From the NCBI GenBank assembly GCA_917880885.1, contig OU862907.1, positions 71,853,072-71,917,071 on the forward strand: 64,000 bases of DNA. The letters are read 5' to 3'. Of this stretch, positions 42,196 to 54,566 are shown in pieces; the stretch's first letter is position 1, and every line of letters begins with the position of its first letter. This stretch comes from Limnephilus marmoratus (Eukaryota; Arthropoda; Insecta; Trichoptera; Limnephilidae). The translations under genes were made by a program, and so were the position numbers. The notes beneath the pieces are model-generated. The model did not search any database and had not been told where the DNA came from. It worked only from the letters and a program-made list of their open reading frames with translations.

Positions 42196-43294
42196 AACAT
42201 TTTTAATTTTTTTTATTTACGTAATTTAAAAAAAAAAACAATGTAATTTATATATTTTTTTTAATATATATATTTACCATTAATTTGGGAGTCTCATAAG
42301 CATTTTATTTTTTATTTTTGCATACAAATTTGTATGTATTGACATCTCTCTATTTTTTTAGAATGGTTAACCCCTCCGCAACGTTAGTAGATGTAAGCGT
42401 TAGAAATAGGACAGCAGTCAAGTACAATAAGCGTGTTTATACGTCAGCGCGTGTGTTTCCATAGAAATCGTTCTAACTCCGTTATTGTTTTAGTTACATC
42501 CCTAAACCAAAAAGTTAAAGGTCGATAGTAGATCATGCTGTACATCTCTATCAAGTTGTCTATAGAAATATATAACAGGAATCAGCTGTCAGTCGCGTAG
42601 TTGACAAAAATATTTTCCCGCTCAAATTTTTACCGGCAGCTCGGCCGCGCTCGACATTTTTAATTTTTATAAAATATTTTTATATGAAAAGTGAGGTAAC
42701 AAATTAATGTGTTCATTACACATATATACAATAGAATAAGTATTGTTGTTTACATTATCTGTGATTTTAGTACCGATCATATTAAAACATCACGTGAGTT
42801 TTTTTTACCTTTTTTTAATGTGTGCGTGCTAAATTTTAATATTTACAAATCTAATTATTTATTTGTAATATAATAATTTGAAAGCTTATTTTGTAACCTT
42901 TCTAAAACACTTTTCTATTCGGCTTACTATTCGATTTGCTTAAACTCTGCTTGTTTAAGCGTAAATCAAACCGTCTTTCACTTTTGTAACTTAATTAGTC
43001 TAAATAATTATTGTCAGTCAAGTGTTCAGACCAGAATCACTCTGTAAAAATTATTCACAAGAATAAACAGAATCAACATCCAGTATCACAACACAAGTGT
43101 TTTTTACTACAAAGGATAACCTCAACTACCTCTCTCTATCATCTCATTGTACGGTTCCTCGGTGTGGAACAGAAGGAAGTCAACAAAGGCAGCTCAGACT
43201 TACAACCTGACTGCAGACTCTCTGGTGAGAACCACACCTGGACCTACGCATGGGTTACTATTCGGCTACGTTTTTTTTTTTTTTTTTTTTAAGT

Positions 43295-44008
43295 TGTAGC
43301 GGTAAGAACCGCTAAGACACTATATTGCTCAATGGATTCGACCAGTGTGGTTGGCAGCATTACAAGCCATCTGTATTCCGAGGTTGGTGCCCATGCTTCG
43401 CAATAGTTCGAGAGCGCCGCGGGCACATAAGTACTAGAGTTTGGTTCCAGGCGACTTGTGAGACGGCCGACGGCATGTGGATCCTGACAGAAACACGACG
43501 GGCAGAAGATCTCACAGATTCACAGACCTCATGGGAATTATCAATCACGTATCGTTATTATATTTTCATTGGTTTTCTCATACATAATTTAACATACTAT
43601 TTGTCGTTTAATAGTTCTAGGGCAATTTTAATAAACGACTGGCGCCTTCCATCTTTCATTCTTAGAAGCAACTTATGATACAATATGCACTGTTTTCTTG
43701 GAGCAGTCACCATACCCTGAGATAATCATTTAATTTATTTAGAGTCTCTTTTGTTGATCAAACCTTGTATTTATGATTAAATATTATATTCCCTTTATAG
43801 CCTTTAATTTCATTTAGTATTGATTACCATATTCACATGTCTTACCTACCCTGAGCTTAGCATTACCTTACTACAAGATTTAACTTTCATAACCTCAATA
43901 TTCCATTCTGACAGTAAGATGTCGATTCACACATTTAAATACCACGAGGTTAACCAAATACGTTTAATTACGTTATATTTTGGCACCAACGTGACGTATA
44001 ACGTTTCA
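43295..44008 (+). repeat. 5' LTR
   Basis: 714 bp, TG...CA ends (TGTAGCGGTAAGAACCGCTA at the start, ACGTTTCA at the end). The first bases form a small inverted repeat (AGCGGT/ACCGCT). Open frames inside are identical in both LTRs and are not genes. Confidence 0.92.
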
Positions 44009-47000
44009 GTGGCGACCCAACGTGCTTTGAACTATTTTATCATATTTTGTTTCGTTTAAAATATATTATTTTGTGGGTATACATTTTTTTTTGACGGTGG
44101 AATTCTGTGAGGTCATCTGCGTTTCTAGATGGATTTACATGTAAGTCTTTTTGATCATTTATTGTTAATTTATTATTGCATATTCTCTTTGTCAGCCTGG
44201 ATCAAACTCATTATTTTATTCAATTCCCTTTGAAACTTTTATTGTAGCCGTGAATAATTAATTAATGCTCAAATATTGTTCGCTTCTCGCAGATTAATTA
44301 TGACAAACTTTGGAACCACTATTTGACTATTTGAATCTTAATTGTTCGTTGAATTTGAACGATCTATTTTATCATATTCCTTGTTGTGTTCAATACATGA
44401 AATACAAAAATCGTCTAATTATTTTTTCCGATTTTTTTTCAGAAAATGTAGGTACTTTTAGCCTCAGTTTGTCACAATGTAGCATTCATGGCTTCAGGAA
44501 TCACATGGCGTTAATCTGGGATTATAGGTTATAATGCCGAGTACAATTTAAATTGGACCACAATAATAATTAAATTATGTAAGTTAATAATTATTTAAAA
44601 ATTCTTTCTTGTGATTTAAATCGGTTTCAGATTGAAATTTTGTTTCAGATTGTTAAGCGTCATTTTCGAATTATTGATGTTCTTTAAAAATTATTAGGAA
44701 AATCCTTACAACTAAATTTTATTTTTCATTTATGAATAGGGACCTTGGTGATTCTGCGCCCCACACACTTTTACTGGAAATTATCTGAGCTTCTTCATTA
44801 TTTCTTAAAGATTATCGTATTTTTGAACATTTACATCCTGGTGATTTAGGGTATTGACAAAAAAAAAAAATTTTTTTTTTCATGCGACCCAAGTGAATTT
44901 TTGTCACGAACAAGGCTATCTTTGTCAGCCGTTTGTTTGTTTTTCTTCCTTTAACCATGTTTCAAATATTTTATTTCTTTAAATAACTTTTCATAAATAT
45001 GTTTTCAGTATGGCCAGCATTTTTCTAATGATAAGCGGTGGAAATCATTTTAGACGTCAGTTTCTTCACGCTGATCAGCGGTTTTGCTGGGACCAGTTCT
45101 TCGCAACAAGCGGGTTTAATTTTTTTTCATTTATTTTATTACTAGTGGATATAATTGTATTGACAGATTTTGACTTTTGGGAAGTTTTTAAATCATTAAT
45201 TCTGTTATTATCTTCTTTTGGTAATTTTTTTAAAATTATTAGATCCGTTTTTTGCAGTTGATGGTTTTTCAAATTTGATGAGCTGACATGAAGATCGATG
45301 TTTTAGCTCATTCCTTTTGACAAATCTATCGTTTAGTTAATGGGGGATTTAAAATCTTTTTGGTTTAATTATCGATTTAAAAATCTAATTTTATTGGGGG
45401 TTGATAAACTTTACCGATGTCCTGATTTCAGAATAATCTGTACAGTATTCTGTTGCATCATGATATATTAAACTTTATCAGGGTAGATTCGTTCATTTTG
45501 TTAGCATCGGAGGACATTTTGGATATGTGTCTCGATTGAAAATTGCTGGTTTTAATCGGGACTTACAGATCACAATGATTACTTTGATCTCTCAAATATT
45601 TAGTTTTATTGTTCTGTTGGATTTAAATTATTGGGTCATTTTCTTAAATTTTTTTTTAACTTCAGATCTTTTCACATTTAATTTTTTTTTCTCAGGTTTT
45701 CTACTAAAAATGGGCATACGTATTGATTTCATCGGGATTTTTCATATGTACGTTTCAGGAGTTTAATTTACGGTTCATTCTGGGATTGTTATTACATCCT
45801 TTTAGGGTTCTACATGTGATGACATATTGTTAGTTCGTGCTGTGTTTTTTTCTCTTAGTACGGATTTTACAAAAATTTATTTCTTTATTTTTTTTTTCAG
45901 GAATTTTTTTTTTCTCATAGTGACATCTGTGGTCAGTTAGTAGTACTTTCTAGCATTGAGTTGTGAGGCCTCGCTTATTAAAAGCATAGTAATATTCAGG
46001 TTACATAGTTTGACGATAGATGTCAGTAGTGGCATAACTGAATTAATATAAATATAAATCGAACAATTTTTGTCATGATTTACTGCGATACTTAAATTGG
46101 TTTTTGCGTGAGATCAGATAAAATTTGAGCGCACATCAAATTACACTTCCATAAGCACCATGTCTCTTTTGAGGGATTATTTTATTTATTTATTAATTGT
46201 TATTAAATATTTTATTTGATAAATACAGCGTTGGTTTGTTCCGTCACAAATAAATGCTCATATTTTTCAATTGTGTTCGTGTACGTTTTGTCCGTCTGTA
46301 ATTTGTCTTGTGTTCGTAATACATAGTCAGGTTGTTTTCTCGGGGTGGTGTAGTAAGTACCTGCATAAAACAGGTCATTCTTGCGGTGGTACCATATAAC
46401 TGGTGTCGCAGTTTAATATTCTGATCAGGTATTACCTCGTCAGGTTTTCGCGGAAAATGCGAACGTTTAGCACATGAATATACACATGGGGCGTGGCTAC
46501 GCTTATTTTATTGATCAATATTTGGAAGTTGGTTTCATATCATCTCTTCGGAGGATTTTTAAATGATGTGTAAACAGACTCTTGGTTATTGTTGATTTTG
46601 ATGATAAGATTTGCATATTTTATCTGGTTCTGGTTAGTTCTGGATAATGGGAACAATTCATTTCCCATCTCCTCGGAGGTTTTAGCGGAATGACAGTTTG
46701 GCATAGGGCCGTAGGTGGTGGTTTAACACAAAAAACACGTGTGGTACATCGTAATATGGTGTATTAATATTACATTAAATGGTGATAAATTTCACTGCAA
46801 TTCTATCTCTTTGAGGATTTACACGAGATTATGTGTACGTATTTAGTATTTATGTCTTGTGGTTGTTTAGGTTTAACAGATATATTTTTATGCGTGTTAA
46901 TTAATTGTTCAGGAATATATTTCGGAAGATAGTATAATTTTTTTCTACAATTTTATATTTCACATTATAAACGGGGTCATTTTACAATGAAGATATTTTT

Positions 47001-48443
47001 ACATTATTTTTTTTATAAGAATTTTAAATAGTAATAAAAGATATTTCTTTTGTTTTAAAATAACAATTAACTTTCATTAATTTTCTACGTTGAGTGTTAT
47101 GTGTTCACTTTGTTCCTGATCTCTGTTTCAGTTTGATTTTATGAGTTCATATTTGATTATTAATGTTGATCTTTTTACTGCACTTCGACCATGATTATTT
47201 TTTTTTACATTTGGAATTAGAGAGACAAAATTTTTTTTTTAAAGTCTGAAGTTAGACATTGTTAAATATTTAATAAATTTGGAATTATTTTCTGGGCGAA
47301 TTCAGCGACATCTATGTTCTCAAATTATAATCAACACTATATTCTTGGGAAATGATTTAATATTTATTGATATAAATTTTACTTGCTGTTTTTGTGAAGT
47401 CTAATTGAATATAATCATAATGGCATTTTTCATTTTTGATTTTGATCGATTAATATTTATAATTTGAATATTGCGTTGTGCTTCTGTGGTGATTAACATT
47501 ATAACATACATAGAATTAAATGATGCATTCCATATGTTTTTCAAAGGTTATTTATAATATGGTCAGGGTGACTTTTTGCCTTTAGGATCTCAGTCGATGA
47601 AGTTTTTAGTACTTTGGCACTGTTTTAATGTAATATAATATTTTAAAGTTTCCTTTTTTAATTAGATTTTGTTTTGAGAAAACCAATTTTAGGCAGGTTC
47701 AGTTTTAGGGAACGACAATGAAACTGGATTATTTGGGTCTCACTATCTGGACTACATCTTCAACTATTCGACCTACTTCACATCGGAAGTTCATCATCTT
47801 ACTCGGATGGCGCATTTCATTGCAGTTTTCTGATCTCCACTCTATATGGAACTTCTTGCACTTTCTGTCACTCAAGGATTTTCTTCAGCTTTCACAAGAT
47901 GCAGTCTTGACCATCATACATCTTCATTCATATTGGGCGGCAGAGCTAGCAGCGCGGGAAAATTTTCATCACCTACACAGAACCTCACTTAATGACTTTC
48001 TTCTGCTCCAGTTTGGATTATTAATCATAAACGCAAATCAAGATCCAATTAGTGCGGCGATGTACGCAGACGGAGGAATGGTCTGATTTCGGCGTTTTTT
48101 TTCCATCTCTACCTTGGGCCATCTTGGGTCATCAGTTATTGAATGCATCATAATAGGAGAGATGCTGCATAGTTCGACGCGACTTTCTTTTCATCGCTTT
48201 ACATTGAAGTCATGCCTACAGTATTGCAGTACGGTGGTCACCGCTTCCTCCATGAAGTACATTATATGGATTGGGAGTACTTCTATCACCAGGATCCTTC
48301 CGGCTAACAATCATTATATTTTGGCGTCTTCCAAGACTAACATTTACGACCAAGGCTCACATAGTATGCAGTTCTCTTCAGGAAGTGACACATGGACCTC
48401 ATGATTTCCAGGAGGAAATATTTTCTCTTTGGTGGAGGGGTAA

Positions 48444-49157
48444 TGTAGCGGTAAGAACCGCTAAGACACTATATTGCTCAATGGATTCGACCAGTGTGGT
48501 TGGCAGCATTACAAGCCATCTGTATTCCGAGGTTGGTGCCCATGCTTCGCAATAGTTCGAGAGCGCCGCGGGCACATAAGTACTAGAGTTTGGTTCCAGG
48601 CGACTTGTGAGACGGCCGACGGCATGTGGATCCTGACAGAAACACGACGGGCAGAAGATCTCACAGATTCACAGACCTCATGGGAATTATCAATCACGTA
48701 TCGTTATTATATTTTCATTGGTTTTCTCATACATAATTTAACATACTATTTGTCGTTTAATAGTTCTAGGGCAATTTTAATAAACGACTGGCGCCTTCCA
48801 TCTTTCATTCTTAGAAGCAACTTATGATACAATATGCACTGTTTTCTTGGAGCAGTCACCATACCCTGAGATAATCATTTAATTTATTTAGAGTCTCTTT
48901 TGTTGATCAAACCTTGTATTTATGATTAAATATTATATTCCCTTTATAGCCTTTAATTTCATTTAGTATTGATTACCATATTCACATGTCTTACCTACCC
49001 TGAGCTTAGCATTACCTTACTACAAGATTTAACTTTCATAACCTCAATATTCCATTCTGACAGTAAGATGTCGATTCACACATTTAAATACCACGAGGTT
49101 AACCAAATACGTTTAATTACGTTATATTTTGGCACCAACGTGACGTATAACGTTTCA
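48444..49157 (+). repeat. 3' LTR
   Basis: Offset 5149 bp from the 5' LTR. I see no difference between the two. The 4-bp duplication AAGT follows at 49158. Confidence 0.92.
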
Positions 49158-49619
49158 AAGTGAAGAAATATTTCATTTGTAGAGCTATAATTGTGAAGTG
49201 GTAATAACATAAAGTTTTCGTAAAATGTCATTTTGTTTGAGACATCTCAAGTGCATATTGGCGAAAATTCGGAGGGGTTAAATTAGTAAACTAACCAGGA
49301 AAAGTAAGCAACAGAATTATTCAGTTGCTGTGGTCAATTTCTGTCATAATAATTTCGGATAGTATGGGGTTACACTTTTCATTAAATTCAAATCTCGTGC
49401 TTTTATAAAATCCAACGTAGCTATAGTAAAAAATATATAAAGTTGTAATTACTAGCCCAATATGAATTTTGGTGCTTCCCAAAACTCAAACTATGCGAAA
49501 ATAAAATCTTCATATTATTTCGAAAACCATTTTGATTTTATTTTAAATGCACATTTACAGTTATACATATAACCAATAATTAAAATACATTATATACTAT
49601 TGCTTTTAAGTGTATCTAG

Positions 49620-49965
49620 TACATTTTATTCTCATGTTCCCTTTGTAACTTCTCCTGCTTACGCGAGTTAACGTTAGCAATGCACTTGTGCACACATAAT
49701 AGAGAAAAACCTTTATGATGTACCTTTGTTACTATTTCTGTTCTCAAACAGGAAATTTAAACAGGCACATGCGTTCCCATTCTGGAAAAAAACCTTACTT
49801 ATGTCCCTACTGCAGCTATTCAAGTTCAGAAAAAAAATCTTTATTAAATCATACGCTAACCCATACTGGAAAAAACCATATTCGTGTTAAATTTGCAACT
49901 AATCATGTTCTCAAATAGGAAATTTAAACAGGCACTTGCGTACCCATTCTGGAGAAAACCATATT
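49620..49965 (+). pseudogene. Third zinc-finger remnant
   Basis: About four C2H2 fingers in plus orientation: CSLCNFSC-like start, GNLNRHMRSHSGKKPYLCPY, CSYSSSEKKSLLNHTLTHTG and a further GNL-x-RHLRTHSG. Stops and frameshifts break the array (near 49685 and 49885). They are more diverged from genes A and B than those are from each other, and closer to the general TGEKP style. It is followed by the same LINE as the other two arrays. Confidence 0.75.
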
Positions 49966-49974
49966 CATGTACCT

Positions 49975-50530
49975 ACTTTACAATTTGGTAGGCGGGTATG
50001 GGTACCGCCGCCCTGGGACCCATTTATTGGATGACCAACACCTCTCGCCACAGGTCACCCCAAGTGGTTCGCTACGTTTGGTGACTTAGCAGGGGTGCCC
50101 GGGTTCTTGGGTAAATGTTTGTCCAAGTCTTGATGGCGGGTGCGTCGGCCCACCTTCTGCGTGGCGGGCCGGATTGGGAGATGCTGGTTGAGGGAGACCC
50201 TTTACAACCGGTTACCGCTGTCCGGGCCGCTCGGTAGTACAGGGGCCCGACCCTCAGGCTCACGACTGAGGGTGGGCTGCCCCATCAACGAGTGTTAAAA
50301 CCCCGCCGCTGCTGTTGTGCCAGTTCGTGACCGGAGGGGACCCAGCAGTAGCGTTTGGGGCGCATCGGGTGACCTCTCCAGCCGGACTCTCCCTACCCAT
50401 CGCCTTGCACCGCAGTGGGTGGATTGGATTCATTCGTTCATCACTCTTGGACACTCTGATCCCCAGCTTCCTACCCACCCCTCATACCTTTTCCTTCCCA
50501 GACCTCCCTCCCCCCACACCCTATCATAAT
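49975..50530 (+). mobile_element. LINE 5'/3' fragment after the third zinc-finger remnant
   Basis: Less decayed member of the family at 13741 and 39490. It contains TTTGGTGACTTAGCAGGGGT, a GC-rich block (50200-50370, with GTGTTAAAACCCCGCCGCTG) that is absent from the others, and TTCCTACCCACCCCTCATAC. No RT frame is present. Small open frames in it on both strands are artefacts of base composition. Confidence 0.6.
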
Positions 50531-51784
50531 GTGAGAAAGTTTTTTGTACAGTTTATTTTGTTCAAATTATAACAATTAATTAGCCCTATTAGTAAAAACC
50601 TTTAAAGTAAAAAAAAACAAAAATTAATATTGTTAAGTTCTTAGTACATGACGTAAAAATGTAGAATAAATAGAACAAAATTTCAAAAAATTACAACCCA
50701 TAATAATACACGACTCACGTCACCCACCGCGCAGACGATGCGGATGACAGTGGATCGTACAAAGCTTTCGTGTACATGACGAGATATATAAACAGTTGTT
50801 GGACATGTTCTACTTTTGGAAAATGTATTTTTTTTTTTCGAAAATGTAAACAAACATTACCAAGAACACAAAATAACTACTAACAAGACAAAAACTTTTT
50901 TTGTACGTTTTGTGGGGACCCTTCGGGGCCCCCTCGTGCCAGGGGCCCTCCGCGATCGCGGACCTGCGGACCTGGCCAGTCATATGAGCTGTAGCTATTC
51001 GTCCGACATACAGGTTGTAGATATTAGTATCTGGAGTCGATAGTAGCTTGTAAACTCGCCGTGTGTCATCGAGCCTTTAGTTTAGTACCTGCCGGGAAAC
51101 ATCAGTTTCTTCTTTGTGATTTTTTTACTTTTATTATCTTTTGTCTATGGAAATATTATAAAAATCTATTTTCTGCGTTCTCTTTGCTTTCTCGCCACGC
51201 GGTGATATTGGTTTATTTATGTTTGCAAGTCTGCTCCCATCTAAAATAATATCATACAACATAAGAACAACTGCAAAACAACATACGATTTAAGATTATT
51301 TCAATAACCATCATATTTATAAAGCAAAGTTGAATAATTAAATGAATAATTGAATAATGAATAATCCAAGCGCTTCTACTTTTCAAGTGACGTTTCTTCA
51401 ACACTTTGGAATCGACCGCCGCACTTCACCTTGTATGTAAGTAGGTTCTTGTTATATTGATTAAATGAACTCCTTAATCGGTGCTAGTTCATTGTAAGAT
51501 TGATTGATTGATCAGTCTCTACAGCATTCGCGAGATAACATACTGAGCTACCCAACACCAATCAGATTAACACGTGACAGACGAGAGTACATGACTTTGT
51601 TCACTGCTGATTTACGGCCGCTGTCACAATTAAATATCTAGCGATTAGTTAGTTCAATCAATCTTTACCCTTAACTAGAAAGTTCCCGAATCGATTAAGT
51701 TAATTTCTTTATATCAACAAACGTACGAAATAAAAGCCTTCGGTTGGTACATCAATTTTAACATGAAAATTCATAAATTATTTT
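50531..51784. other. Intergenic stretch with repeat scraps
   Basis: No gene seen. 50930-50975 is a GC-rich patch (GGGGCCCCCTCGTGCC). 50980-51038 is the terminal part of the TAGATATTAGT-module element, ending CTGGAGTC. 51040-51100 resembles the fold-back MITE arms (TAGCTTGTAAACTCGC). 51390-51440 resembles 2267-2325. Confidence 0.5.
50980..51038. mobile_element. Fragment of the TAGATATTAGT-module element
   Basis: Only one terminus is left (ATGAGCTGTAGCTATTCGTC through GTAGATATTAGTATCTGGAG). It ends at the same base as the full copy at 58399-58803, which supports that boundary as the true end. Confidence 0.65.
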
Positions 51785-53605
51785 ATTTTATTTATTTATT
51801 TTATTTTACTTTATTTGGGAAAACAAACAGTTGTACATATTTTATTAAATAATTACATTTGACAAATTTGCATGAACCAGTGAAGTTTCCACATTTGAGA
51901 ATATAGAATTTAAAGAAAAAACAAAAAACTCATTAATATAAGAAGTTATACATACATAATACCTAACTAGATTACAGAAAATCAGATGAAACCAACATAA
52001 TAAACATAATAAAATCAGATGAAACCAACATAATAATTCATACGAAAATCAGATGAAACCAACATAATAAGAGAAAAACAATAAAATAAGGCACACAGCA
52101 GATTCACGATCAACAATCTGTTTTGATCTTCTCCGTTACATATTTTGTGAATTGAACTGAGGACAAATGGAAAATATCAGCGTCTGAAAGGATATTGTTA
52201 TATTTTGTGCACGTCCTTTTCAGAAATGTATGTTGTGAGTAGTTAGTTTTTGATTGTGGGATGTGGAATAGTTTATTTGTTCTTGTATTACGTACTGGAC
52301 AGTGGAAATGGATGTTTTCCAGAAGATAGTTGCTGTCAACAGCGTTGTTGATGATTTTGTATAAAAATTTCTGGTCAGATATATTTCTTCTCTCTTCTAG
52401 TGATGTAATTTTATGGAATGCTAAGGAATCTTTTACATGTTCTGATATTCGGAACGATTTAAAGTCTAAGTATTTCAAATTTTTTTTTTGGATTCTTTCT
52501 AACCTATCAATATTGACTTTGTATTGGGGATTCCAAATCACTGATCCAAATTCTAGTATGGAGCGAACAAAAGAAAAATATAATATCTTGATTACATGTG
52601 GTGATCTGAATGGTTTAGTCACTCTTACAATGAATCCTAGGAGTTTGTAGGCCCTGTCACAAATGGAATTTATGTGTGATCTGAAAGACATTCCGGAGTC
52701 CATTATTATTCCTAAGTCCCTTACTTCACTACACCTTTTTAATTCAACTCCGTTTATTTTATATGGGAATGTTAGGGGGTTAGTGCTTTTGGTGAAAGAT
52801 ATTGTATTACATTTTTCTAGATTAAGGTACAGTTGGTTGTTCGCGCAATATAGTCCAAGCCTATTGATATCCTCTTGCAATTCTAGGCTGTCATTAATAT
52901 TAATTACTTTTTTGTAAATTTTAATGTCATCAGCAAAAATTTGGATTTTAGAGTTTTTGAAGCAAGAGTCTATATCATTTATATACAAAATAAAAAGGAG
53001 AGGTCCGAGGTGTGATCGTTGTGGAATTCCTGAGGGTATATTATAGAAACGTGAAGAGAAACCCTTAGCTCTAACTGCTTGACTCCTGTTAGTGACGTAC
53101 GATTTGATCCATCTTAGAAGGTCCCCACTGATCCCGATTTTTAATAGCTTCTTCAGAAGCAGTTTGACGTTAATTTTATCAAAGGCTTTTGAAAAATCCG
53201 TGTATATAGAATCAATCTGAGTTTTACTACCCATAGAATTAAATATGAAATCTGTGTATTCCAGCAGGTTTGTCTCGACTGACCGTTTTCTAAAAAAGCC
53301 GTGCTGATTTTTTGATATGGTAGTTTGTACTGCTGGAAAAAGTTGGTCAAGAACCATGTTTTCCATAATCTTGCTGATAATTGGGAGTTTGGAGATGGGC
53401 CTGTAGTTAGTGATGTTGTTTTTGTCCCCGCTTTTATGGATTGGTGTAATGAGTGCTTGTTTCCAGACGTTGGGGAAGTTGCCTTCCTCAAATGACATTT
53501 TGAACAGCATGGAGATAGGATAAGCCAATTGGTCCCGGCATTTTACATAAAAAATGGATGGAATTAAATCAGATCCCGCGCTTTTGTTCGGATCGAGTTT
53601 TTTTA
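51785..53605 (-). mobile_element. LINE-B, 5'-truncated Jockey/CR1-like element
   Basis: Minus strand. The tail is T-rich on the plus strand (ATTTTATTTTATTTATTT at about 51783). The 3' UTR has a short tandem CAGATGAAACCAACATAATA repeat (51984-52070), and the truncated ORF ends at 52110. Coding similarity reaches 53601, so truncation is at about 53605, within the RT domain. Clearly a different lineage from LINE-A. Confidence 0.82.
52110..53601 (-). CDS. LINE-B reverse transcriptase, C-terminal part
   Basis: Open frame of at least 472 codons from the first ATG (53528), with RT-coding sequence continuing upstream to 53601 (NKSAGSDLIPSIFYVK). RT motifs in order: NYRPISKLPIISKIMENMV, DFSKAFDKIN (A), SGIPQRSHLGPLLFILYIND (B), QIFADDIKIY (catalytic C) and VRDLGIIMDSGMSF. 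The thumb and C-terminal residues are complete. The usual PQG of motif B is PQR here, a change likely to impair activity. No stop is seen, so the copy is young, but it lacks ORF1 and the endonuclease. Confidence 0.85.
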
Positions 53606-54192
53606 ATAACTAACTAACTTAATTATAATAACTAACCTTTCGAAATTAGACTTCTTAAACTATCATATTGCTTTTATGTATTATTCATATTCAAGATTAT
53701 TAAATAAATGCATCTGCCGGGCAAACTCATGGAAAGCTACTTTTTGCTATAACAATAACCTCAATACTAATTGCTCCATTTATAAATTCCTACGATTCAT
53801 TGCCTTACGAAAAAACACTGCAAAAATATTGATATATTTGGTGTTGACAATTACAATGGGGATTATAATTATCTTTATTTATAGCAATCAAAATATGATT
53901 GCTGGGGCATATGTATTTATATGTGTATATGAGATGTCTATGTATTGCTATAATCCAAACGTAATTAGTGGCTCATGGAGCATATACCAAATTATCTTAA
54001 TTGCTTCCATTGTAGATTTTTGCAATGAATGGTATATTGCCATTTTTATGATTTAATTAGCTTCCGCTTAATTACCATTCAACTATCTGCGTAAAACATA
54101 TCTTAAGATACTCTGGACACGTTACTCGTCAAACTGAGGATTCCAACTTGGAGAAATTCATAGTCAAATTAAGTATAAAGTTGTGTCAACAG
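53606..54192. other. AT-rich stretch
   Basis: Contains a 126-codon AT-driven open frame (53676-54056) rich in Ile, Tyr and Asn with hydrophobic runs but no homology I recognise. I do not call it a gene. 54100-54192 is part of the dispersed repeat seen at 1850-1990. Confidence 0.4.
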
Positions 54193-54566
54193 TAGTGATG
54201 GGAATAATCGATACATTTACATAATCGATATTTTTGTATCGATACATAAAAATGATCGAATGATTAATCGATTAATCGCTAGGAGTTCAGGAGCAATAGC
54301 TGCAGTCAAATGCAGTATTTTTTCTCGCGGCAGGGGGGGTGTTCACGGGCAAAGCATGGTACATCGGTATGGCAACGTAGATTTTTCATTGCTGGCAATG
54401 ATTTCTTTACAAGCAACATTATTTTCTATAATTTACAATAATACTTTACTATCTATAATCTATGGTCCGGCCCGACCTTGAAACTGTTTCATAAGATCCG
54501 TATTCTTATAGATAATGTAATTTCATAGATGTTTCCAAAATTCTGATATGCGTCATTACATGATTA

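Larger units (their letters stand above)
43295..49157 (+). mobile_element. LTR retrotransposon with no recognisable gag or pol
   Basis: 5863 bp, flanked by AAGT on both sides (43291-43294, 49158-49161). Two 714-bp LTRs appear identical throughout. A primer-binding site (TGGCGACCCAACGTG, 44010-44024) resembles the complement of tRNA-Lys apart from one extra base, and a polypurine tract GGTGGAGGGG (48431-48440) precedes the 3' LTR. The 4.4-kb interior has no RT, protease, integrase or gag. The longest frame, 47718-48086, has no known domain. This is a large retrotransposon derivative (LARD-type) that must be mobilised in trans. Identical LTRs imply very recent insertion. Confidence 0.88.
42371..49277. 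mobile_element. TTAA-flanked TIR element hosting an LTR retrotransposon
   Basis: TTAA at 42367-42370 and 49278-49281. The copy 1 site has a single TTAA near 17700. Ends are CCCCTCCGCAACG and the complement of CGGAGGGG, 8 bp of exact inversion. TTAA targeting and C-rich ends fit piggyBac-like or Kolobok-like elements. Without the LTR retrotransposon it is about 1.04 kb and has no transposase, so it is non-autonomous. Confidence 0.75.
19798..49610. repeat. Segmental duplication, copy 2
   Basis: Second copy of the block at 1-18060, expanded to about 30 kb by later insertions. The insertions absent from copy 1 are a LINE (20456-21133), a TIR element with a nested piggyBac (21731-24667), an RTE-like fragment plus hAT-like element (about 25155-27690), a composite TIR element (28432-33292), a small MITE (41195-41453) and a TTAA-flanked element with an LTR retrotransposon (42371-49277). 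Homology fades near 18060 and 49610. A tandem origin is inferred from the conserved order and orientation. Confidence 0.8.

Noticed and set aside
43325..43678. 117-codon frame repeated exactly at 48474-48827
   Set aside because: Lies within the LTRs. The identity reflects LTR duplication, not a conserved gene.
47718..48086. 122-codon frame in the LTR element interior, possible gag or env
   Set aside because: No zinc knuckle, capsid, protease or transmembrane pattern; neighbouring frames are equally open in parts. Left as undetermined interior.
50072..50529. Overlapping frames on both strands in a GC-rich block
   Set aside because: Composition-driven frames inside a LINE non-coding segment, with no domain or agreement between copies.
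53676..54056. 126-codon frame with hydrophobic stretches, possible membrane protein
   Set aside because: Very AT-rich composition favours long stop-poor hydrophobic frames. There is no homology, splice or conservation support.
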